From: CALDTK01 sp045110575
GTDB taxonomy: Bacteria; Bacteroidota; Bacteroidia; Chitinophagales; Saprospiraceae
NCBI GenBank assembly: GCA_045110575.1
Contig: JBGCGF010000015.1
Location: 62,001-126,000, forward strand
DNA: 64,000 nucleotides
Reading direction: 5' to 3'
The translations under genes were made by a program, and so were the position numbers. The notes beneath the pieces were generated by a model. The model was given only the letters and a program-made list of their open reading frames with translations. It was not told where the DNA came from and made no database searches. Shown one piece after another: positions 1-7,728 of the stretch (position 1 is its first letter; every line of letters begins with the position of its first letter).

Positions 1-9
1 CAAGTGCAG

Positions 10-175
10 CTTCCTATGTACTGAGAACCACTGGTTCGCAGTAACGCTCGCGTTGAGGCTTGCAGTACGATTGGAAGTAACGCTTGCAGTAACACTAGAA
101 GTAGCTCCTGAATGCATAGCATTCAGAAGCTACTTCCTACGTATCGAAAACCACTGGTTCGTAGTAATGCTCGCA
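10..175. repeat. Two copies of dispersed repeat with GAACCACTGGTTCG-type core
   Basis: Copies at 10-53 and 133-175 share the layout cttcctaYgta...accactggttcgYagtaaYgctcgc. The core GAACCACTGGTTC is itself a palindrome in the first copy. The same core recurs twice between queE and tRNA-Ser (20375-20407 and 20503-20535), so this is a dispersed intergenic family, not a local duplication. It lies downstream of the TolC-like gene. No coding potential. Confidence 0.75.
98..136. repeat. Long hairpin between two repeat copies
   Basis: Arms 98-115 and 119-136 are complementary over 18 positions with one mismatch, around the 3-base loop ATA. The arms begin gaagtagc and end gctacttc. There is no T-run on either side, so it is not a classical terminator. 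It sits between the two repeat copies and is probably part of the same element. Confidence 0.6.
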
Positions 176-216
176 CTAACAATCAGCAGTTTAAAAAGGA
201 AAATCTAGGCCACTAC

Positions 217-981
217 CTAACGCCTCCTCACGCTCATCTTTTCGCGTGTCTCCTCAAGCTTAGAATACGGTACTCCGACAGCTTCTTCTACTCTCAAGCG
301 AGTTCTAGAAACGCGAGACTTTGCCACAGAAGTTGCTTCTACAGATCGGAAGTATACCTCGCTTGCTTGTGCTAGATCCTCAAACTGTGCCTTTCCTTGA
401 TCGTAAAGGCTTTGAACGAGGGTGTAGTTGGTCTCTGCATCAATCTCCGCATTTCGGCGAATGGTGAGTAGCTCTCTTGCATTGTCAAACTGCTCGAGGC
501 GATCCAATACCATTGCACGAAACTGAAGCTTCTCTTGGTTTTGTTCTGCCTCAGCAATCTTGATGTCTTGATCAGCTCTGCGGATGCGAAGCTTGTTGTT
601 GATCAAGCCGCCTGCATTAATACCCAAACCGTAGTTGAATCCTGGAGCCAAGTACTGGTTGTTCAGGAAACCGACCTCTTGTCGTTGGCTGTTCAGGTTA
701 ACGTTCGCATTGATTTGATCAATCCAAGATCGCTTTGCAGCGGTTTTATCAAGGTTTGCAATTTCAACGTTGGCGTCTAGAATTTGCGTACTCGCATTAT
801 TGAACCACGCTCGTTGTACGATGTAGTCCTCAAACGTCTTTGGAGACGCATCTGCAGGTGCAACGATGTCATCGTAATCGATGGTCGACTGCGCAAAAGC
901 AGATGCAGCGATGAAGGTGCTGACAGTGAGTAGTAAGAAGAAGTATAGTCTCATAGGAAGGTCAAAGATCAACCGCTTCAT
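217..981 (-). CDS. TolC-family outer membrane protein, half length
   Basis: Probable periplasm-spanning outer membrane channel component at the end of the exopolysaccharide operon, perhaps the export duct. It has a signal peptide (hydrophobic run, then ASAFAQ) and the alpha-helical coiled-coil pattern of the OEP domain, with Q/N-rich amphipathic helices and a run resembling YDQGKAQFEDLAQASEVYF near residues 190-205. A normal TolC is 430-480 residues with two OEP repeats. This one has only about 230 mature residues, so roughly one repeat. A second ATG at 954 gives a more usual signal peptide start (MRLYFFLLL). It follows the Wzy gene by 47 bases and is probably cotranscribed. The family call is moderately sure; the role is inferred from context. 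Confidence 0.7.
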   Translation of the reverse strand: MKRLIFDLPMRLYFFLLLTVSTFIAASAFAQSTIDYDDIVAPADASPKTFEDYIVQRAWFNNASTQILDANVEIANLDKTAAKRSWIDQINANVNLNSQRQEVGFLNNQYLAPGFNYGLGINAGGLINNKLRIRRADQDIKIAEAEQNQEKLQFRAMVLDRLEQFDNARELLTIRRNAEIDAETNYTLVQSLYDQGKAQFEDLAQASEVYFRSVEATSVAKSRVSRTRLRVEEAVGVPYSKLEETREKMSVRRR

Positions 982-1028
982 CGCCTAGTGGCAATACATG
1001 GTTGAGGGTATAGCAGCGCGCGAGCGGC

Positions 1029-2525
1029 TTATGCCAGTTGATTGGTCGTGGTTACCACTTGATCGGATGATTCTTGAGACAAAGCCTCTTGTTGAGCCTC
1101 ATCAAGTTTGCCTAAACGTACCATACAGGCAAGCAAAAGGTAAAATACCAAACTCGTCGGGAGCATTGGTATAGCCTCTTGCGGATAGCTCGCAATCATG
1201 AGGCAGAACATCACGATTAAGATAGCAAGCGTCAAGTTTTTAATCACTGGGTCTCGAACCCTGAAAAACTGTCTAATTCCCGTTACCATGATGGTGAATA
1301 GGAAGGTGATGTAGATGATTAGTCCAATCCAACCAGCTTCCACTGCGATTCTTACTAAGCCTGAGTCGTGCGCAAAGTTCGCCAACCAAAATCCAGGAGC
1401 GAATCGACGACCCCAATCACCTGTTGTACCCAAGCCTGATCCAATCGGCATCGTGCGGATATACGGTTGTACAAGCTTCTGATTGTCCATGCGGACCTGA
1501 ACAGAGGCGTCTGCACCCGGTTTGAATGCAGATTGTATCCGGTGCAACACAGGGTTACTGGACGACTTTAGCATTGCTAAGGTTCCAAACGTGAAGAACA
1601 CGAGAGAGATAATAAGGATGTGCTTCTTAGGATTGAGTAGTACGAAGAATGCGAGTCCAGCAGGGAACATCGCGATCGGTGTTCTTGATCCCGCATACCC
1701 CATGACCGCAATCATCATTAATGCGCCGATACCGAGTAGAGCTTTTTGCCAAACCTTGTAAGGCCCAAAAACCATTACTGAGCACATCGCGGCCAAATAG
1801 CCCATGACAATACCACAAGTGGTAGGCTCAGCAAATAGACTGAATACCCGCATTCGAGACCATTGGAAGATCAGTTGGAATCGTTTTTCGTCTTGGTAAA
1901 GCCAAGCGAGCTCGGCTTGAGAGAACCCATTGAATTCTTGGTTGAGCCCATAAAGTGCAGCAACCACTCCTAGTGCTAATACTGCTTTGATAACACGCTT
2001 CACCTTTACAACCGTATCCAGTGCGTACACTGCAATGAAGTACAGGAACAACAAGCCTGCAAGGGATCTTACCGTAAAGAGCCAAGCCATCCGGCTAACC
2101 GTCCAAGGGTTGAAAAACTGAAAGATGCAGTAGTACATCCAAACGAGTACCATGTAACTCACGGGATGCTTAAAGACAGCGAAATCCTTTGATTTTGCTA
2201 GTCCTGCCAGCATACTAACAGCAAAAACGACGAGCAAACCATCGAGGGCTATGCCAAGAGGTGCATCTGAGTACTTCCTGAAAAACTCAATAAAGAAGCC
2301 TATTGTGAGCATCAAGATGATGCCGTAGTCCAAGCGTACAAACCCAAAAGCAAGTACAGGAAGTCCTGTCAAGCCTACGAGCAGTAAGATGGACAGCTTC
2401 CACTCTAGAAAGCCTACTACACCTCCTAGTACAGCTGCCCCAAGCAACAAGACCAACGGAATCAACGCGCGCTTGAATAGACGCATGTCGAAGTTGAAGT
2501 CGCTATTTTGTGATAGGGTACTCAT
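1029..2525 (-). CDS. O-antigen ligase/polymerase (Wzy/WaaL-type) membrane protein
   Basis: A 498-residue inner membrane protein with about eleven hydrophobic segments and one large periplasmic loop at roughly residues 325-400. The loop ends in the family signature region around HDSGLVRIAVEAGWIGL (an H-(N/D)-...-E-x-G-xx-G pattern typical of Wzy_C/O-antigen ligase). The family polymerises lipid-linked repeat units or transfers them to an acceptor. The gene follows a 36-codon ORF with a single base between stop and start (TAATATG), so translation is probably coupled. In this operon with a Wzx flippase and a Wzc-like protein, a Wzy polymerase role in exopolysaccharide synthesis is the likeliest. 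Confidence 0.8.
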   Translation of the reverse strand: MSTLSQNSDFNFDMRLFKRALIPLVLLLGAAVLGGVVGFLEWKLSILLLVGLTGLPVLAFGFVRLDYGIILMLTIGFFIEFFRKYSDAPLGIALDGLLVVFAVSMLAGLAKSKDFAVFKHPVSYMVLVWMYYCIFQFFNPWTVSRMAWLFTVRSLAGLLFLYFIAVYALDTVVKVKRVIKAVLALGVVAALYGLNQEFNGFSQAELAWLYQDEKRFQLIFQWSRMRVFSLFAEPTTCGIVMGYLAAMCSVMVFGPYKVWQKALLGIGALMMIAVMGYAGSRTPIAMFPAGLAFFVLLNPKKHILIISLVFFTFGTLAMLKSSSNPVLHRIQSAFKPGADASVQVRMDNQKLVQPYIRTMPIGSGLGTTGDWGRRFAPGFWLANFAHDSGLVRIAVEAGWIGLIIYITFLFTIMVTGIRQFFRVRDPVIKNLTLAILIVMFCLMIASYPQEAIPMLPTSLVFYLLLACMVRLGKLDEAQQEALSQESSDQVVTTTNQLA

Positions 2526-2526
2526 A

Positions 2527-2637
2527 TTAGAAGAAAAGCACTTTCAAGAAAAATCCGATAAGGATGAGCGCTACCAGTCCGATCGATGCAATTTGCAGCA
2601 ATAGGTCAAGCTTTCGTTGTCTATCGTCATTTAGCAT
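2527..2637 (-). CDS. 36-residue single-span membrane mini-protein
   Basis: The ATG at 2637 starts a 36-codon frame, stop at 2527-2529. The sequence has a charged N-terminus (MLNDDRQRKLD), then one hydrophobic segment from about residue 12 to 31 (LLLQIASIGLVALILIGFF) and a short tail KVLFF. It overlaps the end of the glycosyltransferase by 7 bases (ATGCTAA), and only one base separates its stop from the Wzy start. This double coupling argues that it is a real gene. I know no named family. A small subunit or stabiliser of the Wzy/Wzx machinery is a guess. Too short for routine ORF callers. Confidence 0.7.
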   Translation of the reverse strand: MLNDDRQRKLDLLLQIASIGLVALILIGFFLKVLFF

Positions 2638-3860
2638 ACGCTAGAAGCTTTTGGACGGTCATCCTTCAATCCTACGATTTGCAAAAACTTGGCCGCACGT
2701 GCATCCCAGGTATTTGTTGAGGCTATTTCTTTTCTTTTCTTGATTTCAGCAAGGCTGTTAGCAGTCAATGCTTCGTCAATTTTTTCACTCCAAGATCCAG
2801 AATCTGCAAGTGTGATAGTCGCATTGAAAGCCTCTATATCACTGCTGAAACTGGTTGAGATTACAGGTAGACCTAGTGCCAAATACTCGTTGATTTTGAG
2901 CGGGTAAATAGCAGCCGTTAATTCTGTAACGCGAAATGGAATCATTCCAACATCTACGTGCTGTAAATAAGCTGGACAAGCTGCTTGATCCTTTCGCCCA
3001 AGCAAGTGGATATTAGGAAACGCTTCAAACTGCTTCCGCATTTCATCGCCTGCATTCCAAGGCCCGATATAGACTTGATGGAGTTCTGGTCTAGCTTTCG
3101 CCAAAACCATTAACGCCTCGAAATCAATTCGTGCACCGTCGAGATTCCCGACATATCCGAGTCTAGGGTGTGGTATTTTTTGTAAGTCCGCAGGTTCAAC
3201 TTCAATTTCACGATCAACGTAATGCTCTGTTGCCATGGCATTCGGTAAAACGTGTGGGGTTTTGGCGAAAGCGGAAAGGGTCGCAGCGAGATGAGTACTC
3301 GTCGCAAATCCAGCATCACTGTATCGAAGCTGTGTTTTCTCAGCGCCAACTCCGTGCTTGCCTGTGTAATTGGCTTGTCCGATCGCATCAACCGAATAGT
3401 AATACCTCGCCACTGGCTTGCAGTGAAGGTTAAGGTCAATGAACTGTGTCGGTGCATACAGATTGATCCATATGAAATCCTCTACATCCGCTGCTTGCAA
3501 TGCCTCAGAGAGAGCGTTATTAAGCCCGCGGTCAACCTGGACACGTAGTTTATTGTAAAAGCCACCTGGCTTCAATGCATTGATCGGAAGGGTAGGAGGT
3601 AGGTCTACTTCAAATAGACTCGGCCCTAATTTTCCGGTGCAGGTATAGCCTTCCACAGGATTGATCTTAGCGGTGCGCCATGTGCGAATCTCACTGCGGT
3701 TTTTAAGCGCATCCTTAAGCGTAGGCGGTTTGCTTACATACCATACACGCGTGTGCTTGGCCAATGCTCGTGCAAGGCCATGCGCAGTGCTTGGGTATTC
3801 ATGTCTCCAAGGAAAGAAGCTGTAGAGTACTACATCAGGTATGTGGTCGGCTTTACTCAT
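2631..3860 (-). CDS. Glycosyltransferase, GT4/TuaH-like
   Basis: Cytoplasmic sugar transferase with a two-domain GT-B look. The N-terminal part contains DVVLYSFFPW followed by a region about HGLARALAKHTRVWYVSKPP. The C-terminal nucleotide-sugar half has GYVGNLDGARIDFEAL, then the acceptor/donor motif PLKINEYLALGLPVIST near residue 325. The layout resembles teichuronic-acid transferase TuaH and related GT4 enzymes. The start at 3860 is chosen because its ATG overlaps the flippase stop (ATGA); an in-frame ATG at 3896 would lie inside the flippase gene. It carries two copies of the 14-base iterated motif. The sugar it transfers cannot be told. Confidence 0.8.
   Translation of the reverse strand: MSKADHIPDVVLYSFFPWRHEYPSTAHGLARALAKHTRVWYVSKPPTLKDALKNRSEIRTWRTAKINPVEGYTCTGKLGPSLFEVDLPPTLPINALKPGGFYNKLRVQVDRGLNNALSEALQAADVEDFIWINLYAPTQFIDLNLHCKPVARYYYSVDAIGQANYTGKHGVGAEKTQLRYSDAGFATSTHLAATLSAFAKTPHVLPNAMATEHYVDREIEVEPADLQKIPHPRLGYVGNLDGARIDFEALMVLAKARPELHQVYIGPWNAGDEMRKQFEAFPNIHLLGRKDQAACPAYLQHVDVGMIPFRVTELTAAIYPLKINEYLALGLPVISTSFSSDIEAFNATITLADSGSWSEKIDEALTANSLAEIKKRKEIASTNTWDARAAKFLQIVGLKDDRPKASSVC
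3094..3272. repeat. Iterated motif pair (3094 forward, 3259 reverse)
   Basis: GCTTTCGCCAAAAC at 3094-3107 and its reverse complement at 3259-3272, both exact, both inside the glycosyltransferase gene. Confidence 0.85.
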
Positions 3861-5245
3861 GCGCGCATTCCGAGTTTGTGAAGCGCAAAATCCCAAATCA
3901 TGATATAGGTTTTGGGCAAGGCTTTAAGGACATTGCTTAACCGCACACCATACTTTTTGTGGAGCAAAGTCTGCATCGCAAAAAACATGACTACATAGGT
4001 TGAAAGAGTTCCCATGGGGGCTCCGATGATGCCGTAAGTAGTAATGAAATAGTAGTTAAACGCAACGTTGAGCAGCATACCGCTCGCCGTGAAAAGGAAA
4101 TTCAATTTTGGATTGCCAGACGCATCAAGCAAGGTTCCAAACTGGTTGGCAAAAGGGATGAACAGACTGAAAAGTACTGTGATCTGAAGGACAGGTATCG
4201 TTTCAGCGTACTTCCCACCTCCAACGATATCAACGAGAAACCCAGGTAAAAGGCCTACAACTACAAGTGCTGGGAGCACAAAAGCGAGTATGGCAGCGGT
4301 TGCCTTTTCGTACATACGAGCTTGCGCTTCAGGACCTTCGCTTTCAGATACACGGGAGCTCTCCGGGAAGACGATACTCGCTACAGCGAGTGTAGGAACA
4401 TCAACAAAGTTGGTTATTCGAATCGCCAAGCCGTAGACAGCAGCAGGAGTAGACCCCAATAGCAGAGCGCCTAGCATAGCAGTATCGACCTGCTTGTACA
4501 GCATCGAACTCAGGTTTGTACCAAAAACATACTTACCAAAATCGACGAGCTTCTTTGACCACGACCAATCCAGTGTCACCTTCTCTGGGATATAAGCCTT
4601 GGCGTATCGATAAGAAATCAAAGCGCCTAAAGAAGCCGCTACGAGCTGTCCCCAGGCGAGGTATTCCAAGATTTGCAGTGATTTCCCGTCAACTTGGAGG
4701 TATGCTAGAAACATACTCAACGTGAGCAAGAACATCGTGCTATATCGTAGAATAGTCGCCCAAAAAGCACCCCGGAATTCCAGGTGTGCTTGCTGAATGT
4801 AATTGAACTGCCAAAGTGGCGTCATTGCGAAAAACGTAAGCGCGTAAATTTTTGTCAGCGAGCCAAGTCCTGGGTAATTGAGCCAAACCTCTAGATACGC
4901 GCCACCGACCCATAGGAACACCGCGCCAAGTAGGGCAATAGATCCATTGAGCAGCCAAGCGCCACCGTGAATAGCTCCATGCTGCCCTTTATCTGTAGTC
5001 GATAAGTAGCGGATGAGCGCATTCTGAATTAGCCCAGTTCGAGCGACTTCTACCGTAGCGACAAGACCCGTGAAAAACACCCAGACGCCGAAATTGGCTT
5101 TAGAGGTTAGTCGCGTCAACATCCAAAGTGTACCAAATCCAAACACTAGGGCAGCCACACGGTCGCCCATGGAATACAAGCCACTCATGAGTAAGTCACG
5201 CTTACTTCTAGGAGCAGCGATAGAGGTTGTTTTATTTTCGGTCAC
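3857..5245 (-). CDS. Polysaccharide flippase (Wzx/MOP superfamily)
   Basis: A 462-residue membrane protein with 12-14 predicted spans and the polysaccharide-biosynthesis layout: N-terminal LLMSGLYSMGDRVAALVFGFGTLWMLTRL, central amphipathic linker with PESSRVSESEGPEAQARMYEKATAAILAFVLP, and a C-terminal half with NFLFTASGMLLNVAFNYYFI. The family moves undecaprenyl-linked oligosaccharides across the inner membrane. It sits between the Wzc-like gene (31 bases upstream) and the glycosyltransferase (ATGA overlap), as expected for a Wzx/Wzy exopolysaccharide operon. Confidence 0.85.
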   Translation of the reverse strand: MTENKTTSIAAPRSKRDLLMSGLYSMGDRVAALVFGFGTLWMLTRLTSKANFGVWVFFTGLVATVEVARTGLIQNALIRYLSTTDKGQHGAIHGGAWLLNGSIALLGAVFLWVGGAYLEVWLNYPGLGSLTKIYALTFFAMTPLWQFNYIQQAHLEFRGAFWATILRYSTMFLLTLSMFLAYLQVDGKSLQILEYLAWGQLVAASLGALISYRYAKAYIPEKVTLDWSWSKKLVDFGKYVFGTNLSSMLYKQVDTAMLGALLLGSTPAAVYGLAIRITNFVDVPTLAVASIVFPESSRVSESEGPEAQARMYEKATAAILAFVLPALVVVGLLPGFLVDIVGGGKYAETIPVLQITVLFSLFIPFANQFGTLLDASGNPKLNFLFTASGMLLNVAFNYYFITTYGIIGAPMGTLSTYVVMFFAMQTLLHKKYGVRLSNVLKALPKTYIMIWDFALHKLGMRA

Positions 5246-5276
5246 TTGGGGGGTGTCAGTTGGGTAATTATCGATA

Positions 5277-7475
5277 CTATTTGAGCATTTTCAGCTCTAC
5301 TCTGTTTAATACATATCCGGAAAAGCGTGGACCTTGTGCTTCGAGCCAAGCCATACTTTCACGTCCCGCAGCATCAACTTTACTGTCTGCATCGAGCACA
5401 CAAAGGATGCTATCGACATAGGCAGCGAGCTCGCGGCTATCTGCATATAAATTGAGCGCAGCGCTCTCTATAAGAATGTGGTCGTACTCTTCAACAAGCA
5501 TGTCTAGCTTGTTCTTAAAATCACTCGTAGCAAGCACCTCGGCCAAAGAGCGGAATCTGCCCATGTTGCCAACGATGTCCATTCCATCAAGCTCGAACCA
5601 TCCGTTAGCCTTCGGCATTTTAGAAGGATCGTAGTTCAACTCAAACGGGTGAGAATGCGCGTCAATATTGCTATAAGCACTAAGCGTATTGTTCTTGAAA
5701 TTCAGGTCAAGTAGCAATACACGTTCGTTCGCACGAGAGAAGCTCTTTGCAAGTCCAGCGATGACTGTACTCTTTCCTGATTGAGCATCCAAACTTGTGA
5801 TTTGGATGATCTTTTTTCCCGATTGCTCTACACTGTAGCGCAAGGATCGAATGCCTTCAATCCAACGTTGAGCTGCTTTAGGCAACTCTTCGTTTCCGAA
5901 AAGGCGAAGGAGAGAGAACTTCTTCGTGTTGATTCGTGTCAAGGTTGCAAGTGCATCTTTCTTGAACAAGGTGCGCAACTGATCCGGAGAACGGAGCTTG
6001 TTGTCTAGCAAGGTCACCAAGAAAAGACCTAAGGCGAACATGGTTCCTGTTGCAACTGCACTAAAGGCTGTAACAATTGGAATTTGACGACTCTCGTGCT
6101 CTTCTGGAATTTCAGGTGGCTCAACTACTGCAAGCGGGTGCTCGCTTCGTGAATAGATGACTTCTGCGCCATCCTTCTTGCCAACGAGCTCGTTGTACTC
6201 TTTCTGGTAAAGGTCGAGTTCGGTGCTTAGGGATGCTAAGTAAGCCTCATCGTTTACAAGCCCAGAAGTTCGACCTCGAAGTCTTTTTGCTTCACGCTGC
6301 ATGGATGTTACTGCCTTGCGAGCAGATTGGAGTTCAATCTCCGCTTCAAGTTCCTGTTGCTGAAGATCCACAATGCGATCTTCTACTTTATTCTCTCCAA
6401 GACGCTTCAAAGATGCTACACGCTCGGTGCGAGCTTGAAGCTCTTCACGCTTGGCCTCAATGAGGCGCTCCGTTGGTGCAGGATCATCTACGCGGTCCAC
6501 TTTATTGAGTAGTTCCTGTAGTTCTCGCTTTGTGCGATCTAAACGAATGTTTGCGGTAGAAATCGCAGCGTTTCTTTTCGCTTTACCGCTACCAGCAGTA
6601 GTACGTTCAGCTTTGATTTCTTTTAGTGCGTTTTCGTATCCACGAATTTCTCGGCGACGCATCTCGATAGATTGCTCAATGTCACGGAGTTGGCCTACGA
6701 CAGCACGCTGCTGTTCGTCAAGGTCAACTACAGAGTTACCTCGCTTGTAGCTGTCAATCGTTGATTGAAGGCTGTCGATTTGGTGCTTCTTCTCAGAAAC
6801 ACGCATCGTGTAGAAGTCTAATTCTTTAAGCTCCGCGCTGCTCTGATCTGTCTTGAAGTCATTGATGAACATTTCAATGTACTTCGAGACCATGAAGTAG
6901 CTCAGCTCAGGATCCTTCGTTACAAAACTGATGTCCAGGTAGTCGGTGTCACCGATACGAGATACCATAAGCTCCTTACGTAGGTTATCGAAATCGTAAC
7001 CGTAAGCCTCCGCTATTTTAGAGATGCGAACGCCATTACTCGATGCAGGAAGCATAGAGGTATTGGTTGAGTCCATGCGACTTATGAGCACACGCTTTGC
7101 AGCGTCGAGATCAATTGAGCTTGGGTCTTTGACATTTTCAACGCCTTCCCAATCTGGCTCTCTGAACGGATTGTCAGAAGTCAGGTCATGTGTTAGCATG
7201 AGCTCTGAAAGCTTGTTTAGGGTTGCACGACCTTGCATGTTCGTAATTAGGTTTGAGAACGCATTCTCTACCTGGAACTTCTGCACGAAAGGGTTCTCGC
7301 GCTCAAGGCGTACTCCTTTATAGTCGATAATACCGGTAGCCACTTGGGCATTCGCGCGGTATTTCTGCGGCATTTGCAGCATCACCAATAGTGTGGCAAT
7401 GGCAGCTAGAAGTGAAACTCCCATAAGGAGCCACTTTCGCCGGTTAAGTGTATCGATGAAAAATTGAAAGTCCAT
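5277..7475 (-). CDS. Chain-length determinant / BY-kinase-like protein (Wzc type), degenerate kinase
   Basis: A 732-residue polysaccharide co-polymerase. TM1 is at about 14-33, then a long periplasmic stretch with strong coiled coil (roughly 200-450), TM2 at about 470-495, and a cytoplasmic P-loop domain from about 556. Walker A is SLDAQSGKST (Lys568) and Walker A' is VLLLDLNFKN. The Walker B position reads HILIES, with Glu where Asp is usual, and the C-terminus (RVELKMLK) has no tyrosine cluster. Wzc-type proteins set chain length and drive export. This copy keeps the scaffold but kinase activity is doubtful. First gene of the operon; a TACTTTTG -7 box lies 70 bases upstream. Confidence 0.85.
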   Translation of the reverse strand: MDFQFFIDTLNRRKWLLMGVSLLAAIATLLVMLQMPQKYRANAQVATGIIDYKGVRLERENPFVQKFQVENAFSNLITNMQGRATLNKLSELMLTHDLTSDNPFREPDWEGVENVKDPSSIDLDAAKRVLISRMDSTNTSMLPASSNGVRISKIAEAYGYDFDNLRKELMVSRIGDTDYLDISFVTKDPELSYFMVSKYIEMFINDFKTDQSSAELKELDFYTMRVSEKKHQIDSLQSTIDSYKRGNSVVDLDEQQRAVVGQLRDIEQSIEMRRREIRGYENALKEIKAERTTAGSGKAKRNAAISTANIRLDRTKRELQELLNKVDRVDDPAPTERLIEAKREELQARTERVASLKRLGENKVEDRIVDLQQQELEAEIELQSARKAVTSMQREAKRLRGRTSGLVNDEAYLASLSTELDLYQKEYNELVGKKDGAEVIYSRSEHPLAVVEPPEIPEEHESRQIPIVTAFSAVATGTMFALGLFLVTLLDNKLRSPDQLRTLFKKDALATLTRINTKKFSLLRLFGNEELPKAAQRWIEGIRSLRYSVEQSGKKIIQITSLDAQSGKSTVIAGLAKSFSRANERVLLLDLNFKNNTLSAYSNIDAHSHPFELNYDPSKMPKANGWFELDGMDIVGNMGRFRSLAEVLATSDFKNKLDMLVEEYDHILIESAALNLYADSRELAAYVDSILCVLDADSKVDAAGRESMAWLEAQGPRFSGYVLNRVELKMLK

Positions 7476-7544
7476 AGTGTCTCAGACTGGCTGGCCGTGG
7501 GAGGTCGTGCGCAGTATTGTGTGTTATTCAGTAAGTCGTCTCTG

Positions 7545-7552
7545 CAAAAGTA
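7545..7552 (-). promoter_or_regulatory. Probable -7 box of exopolysaccharide operon
   Basis: Read on the minus strand the box is TACTTTTG, an exact fit to the Bacteroidota -7 consensus TAnnTTTG, 70 bases before the Wzc-like start. No good TTG -33 box is visible at 19-21 bases. The 253-base gap 7476-7728 also contains the upstream region of the divergent BatA-like gene; nothing else was seen in it. Confidence 0.4.
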
Positions 7553-7728
7553 AAGGACTTTAACAGGCAGTGTCCTACCAGAAGTAGGATATTAAAGGGT
7601 CTTTGGCTAATCTACGCCGTTGAACAGTACCAAATGGGTGGCAACAAGCAGAAAGCTTTAGACGTACTATACGATGGTCACAGATACTATGTTCCTTTGA
7701 CCCACTTCGAAGGCCGATCAAAAACACT

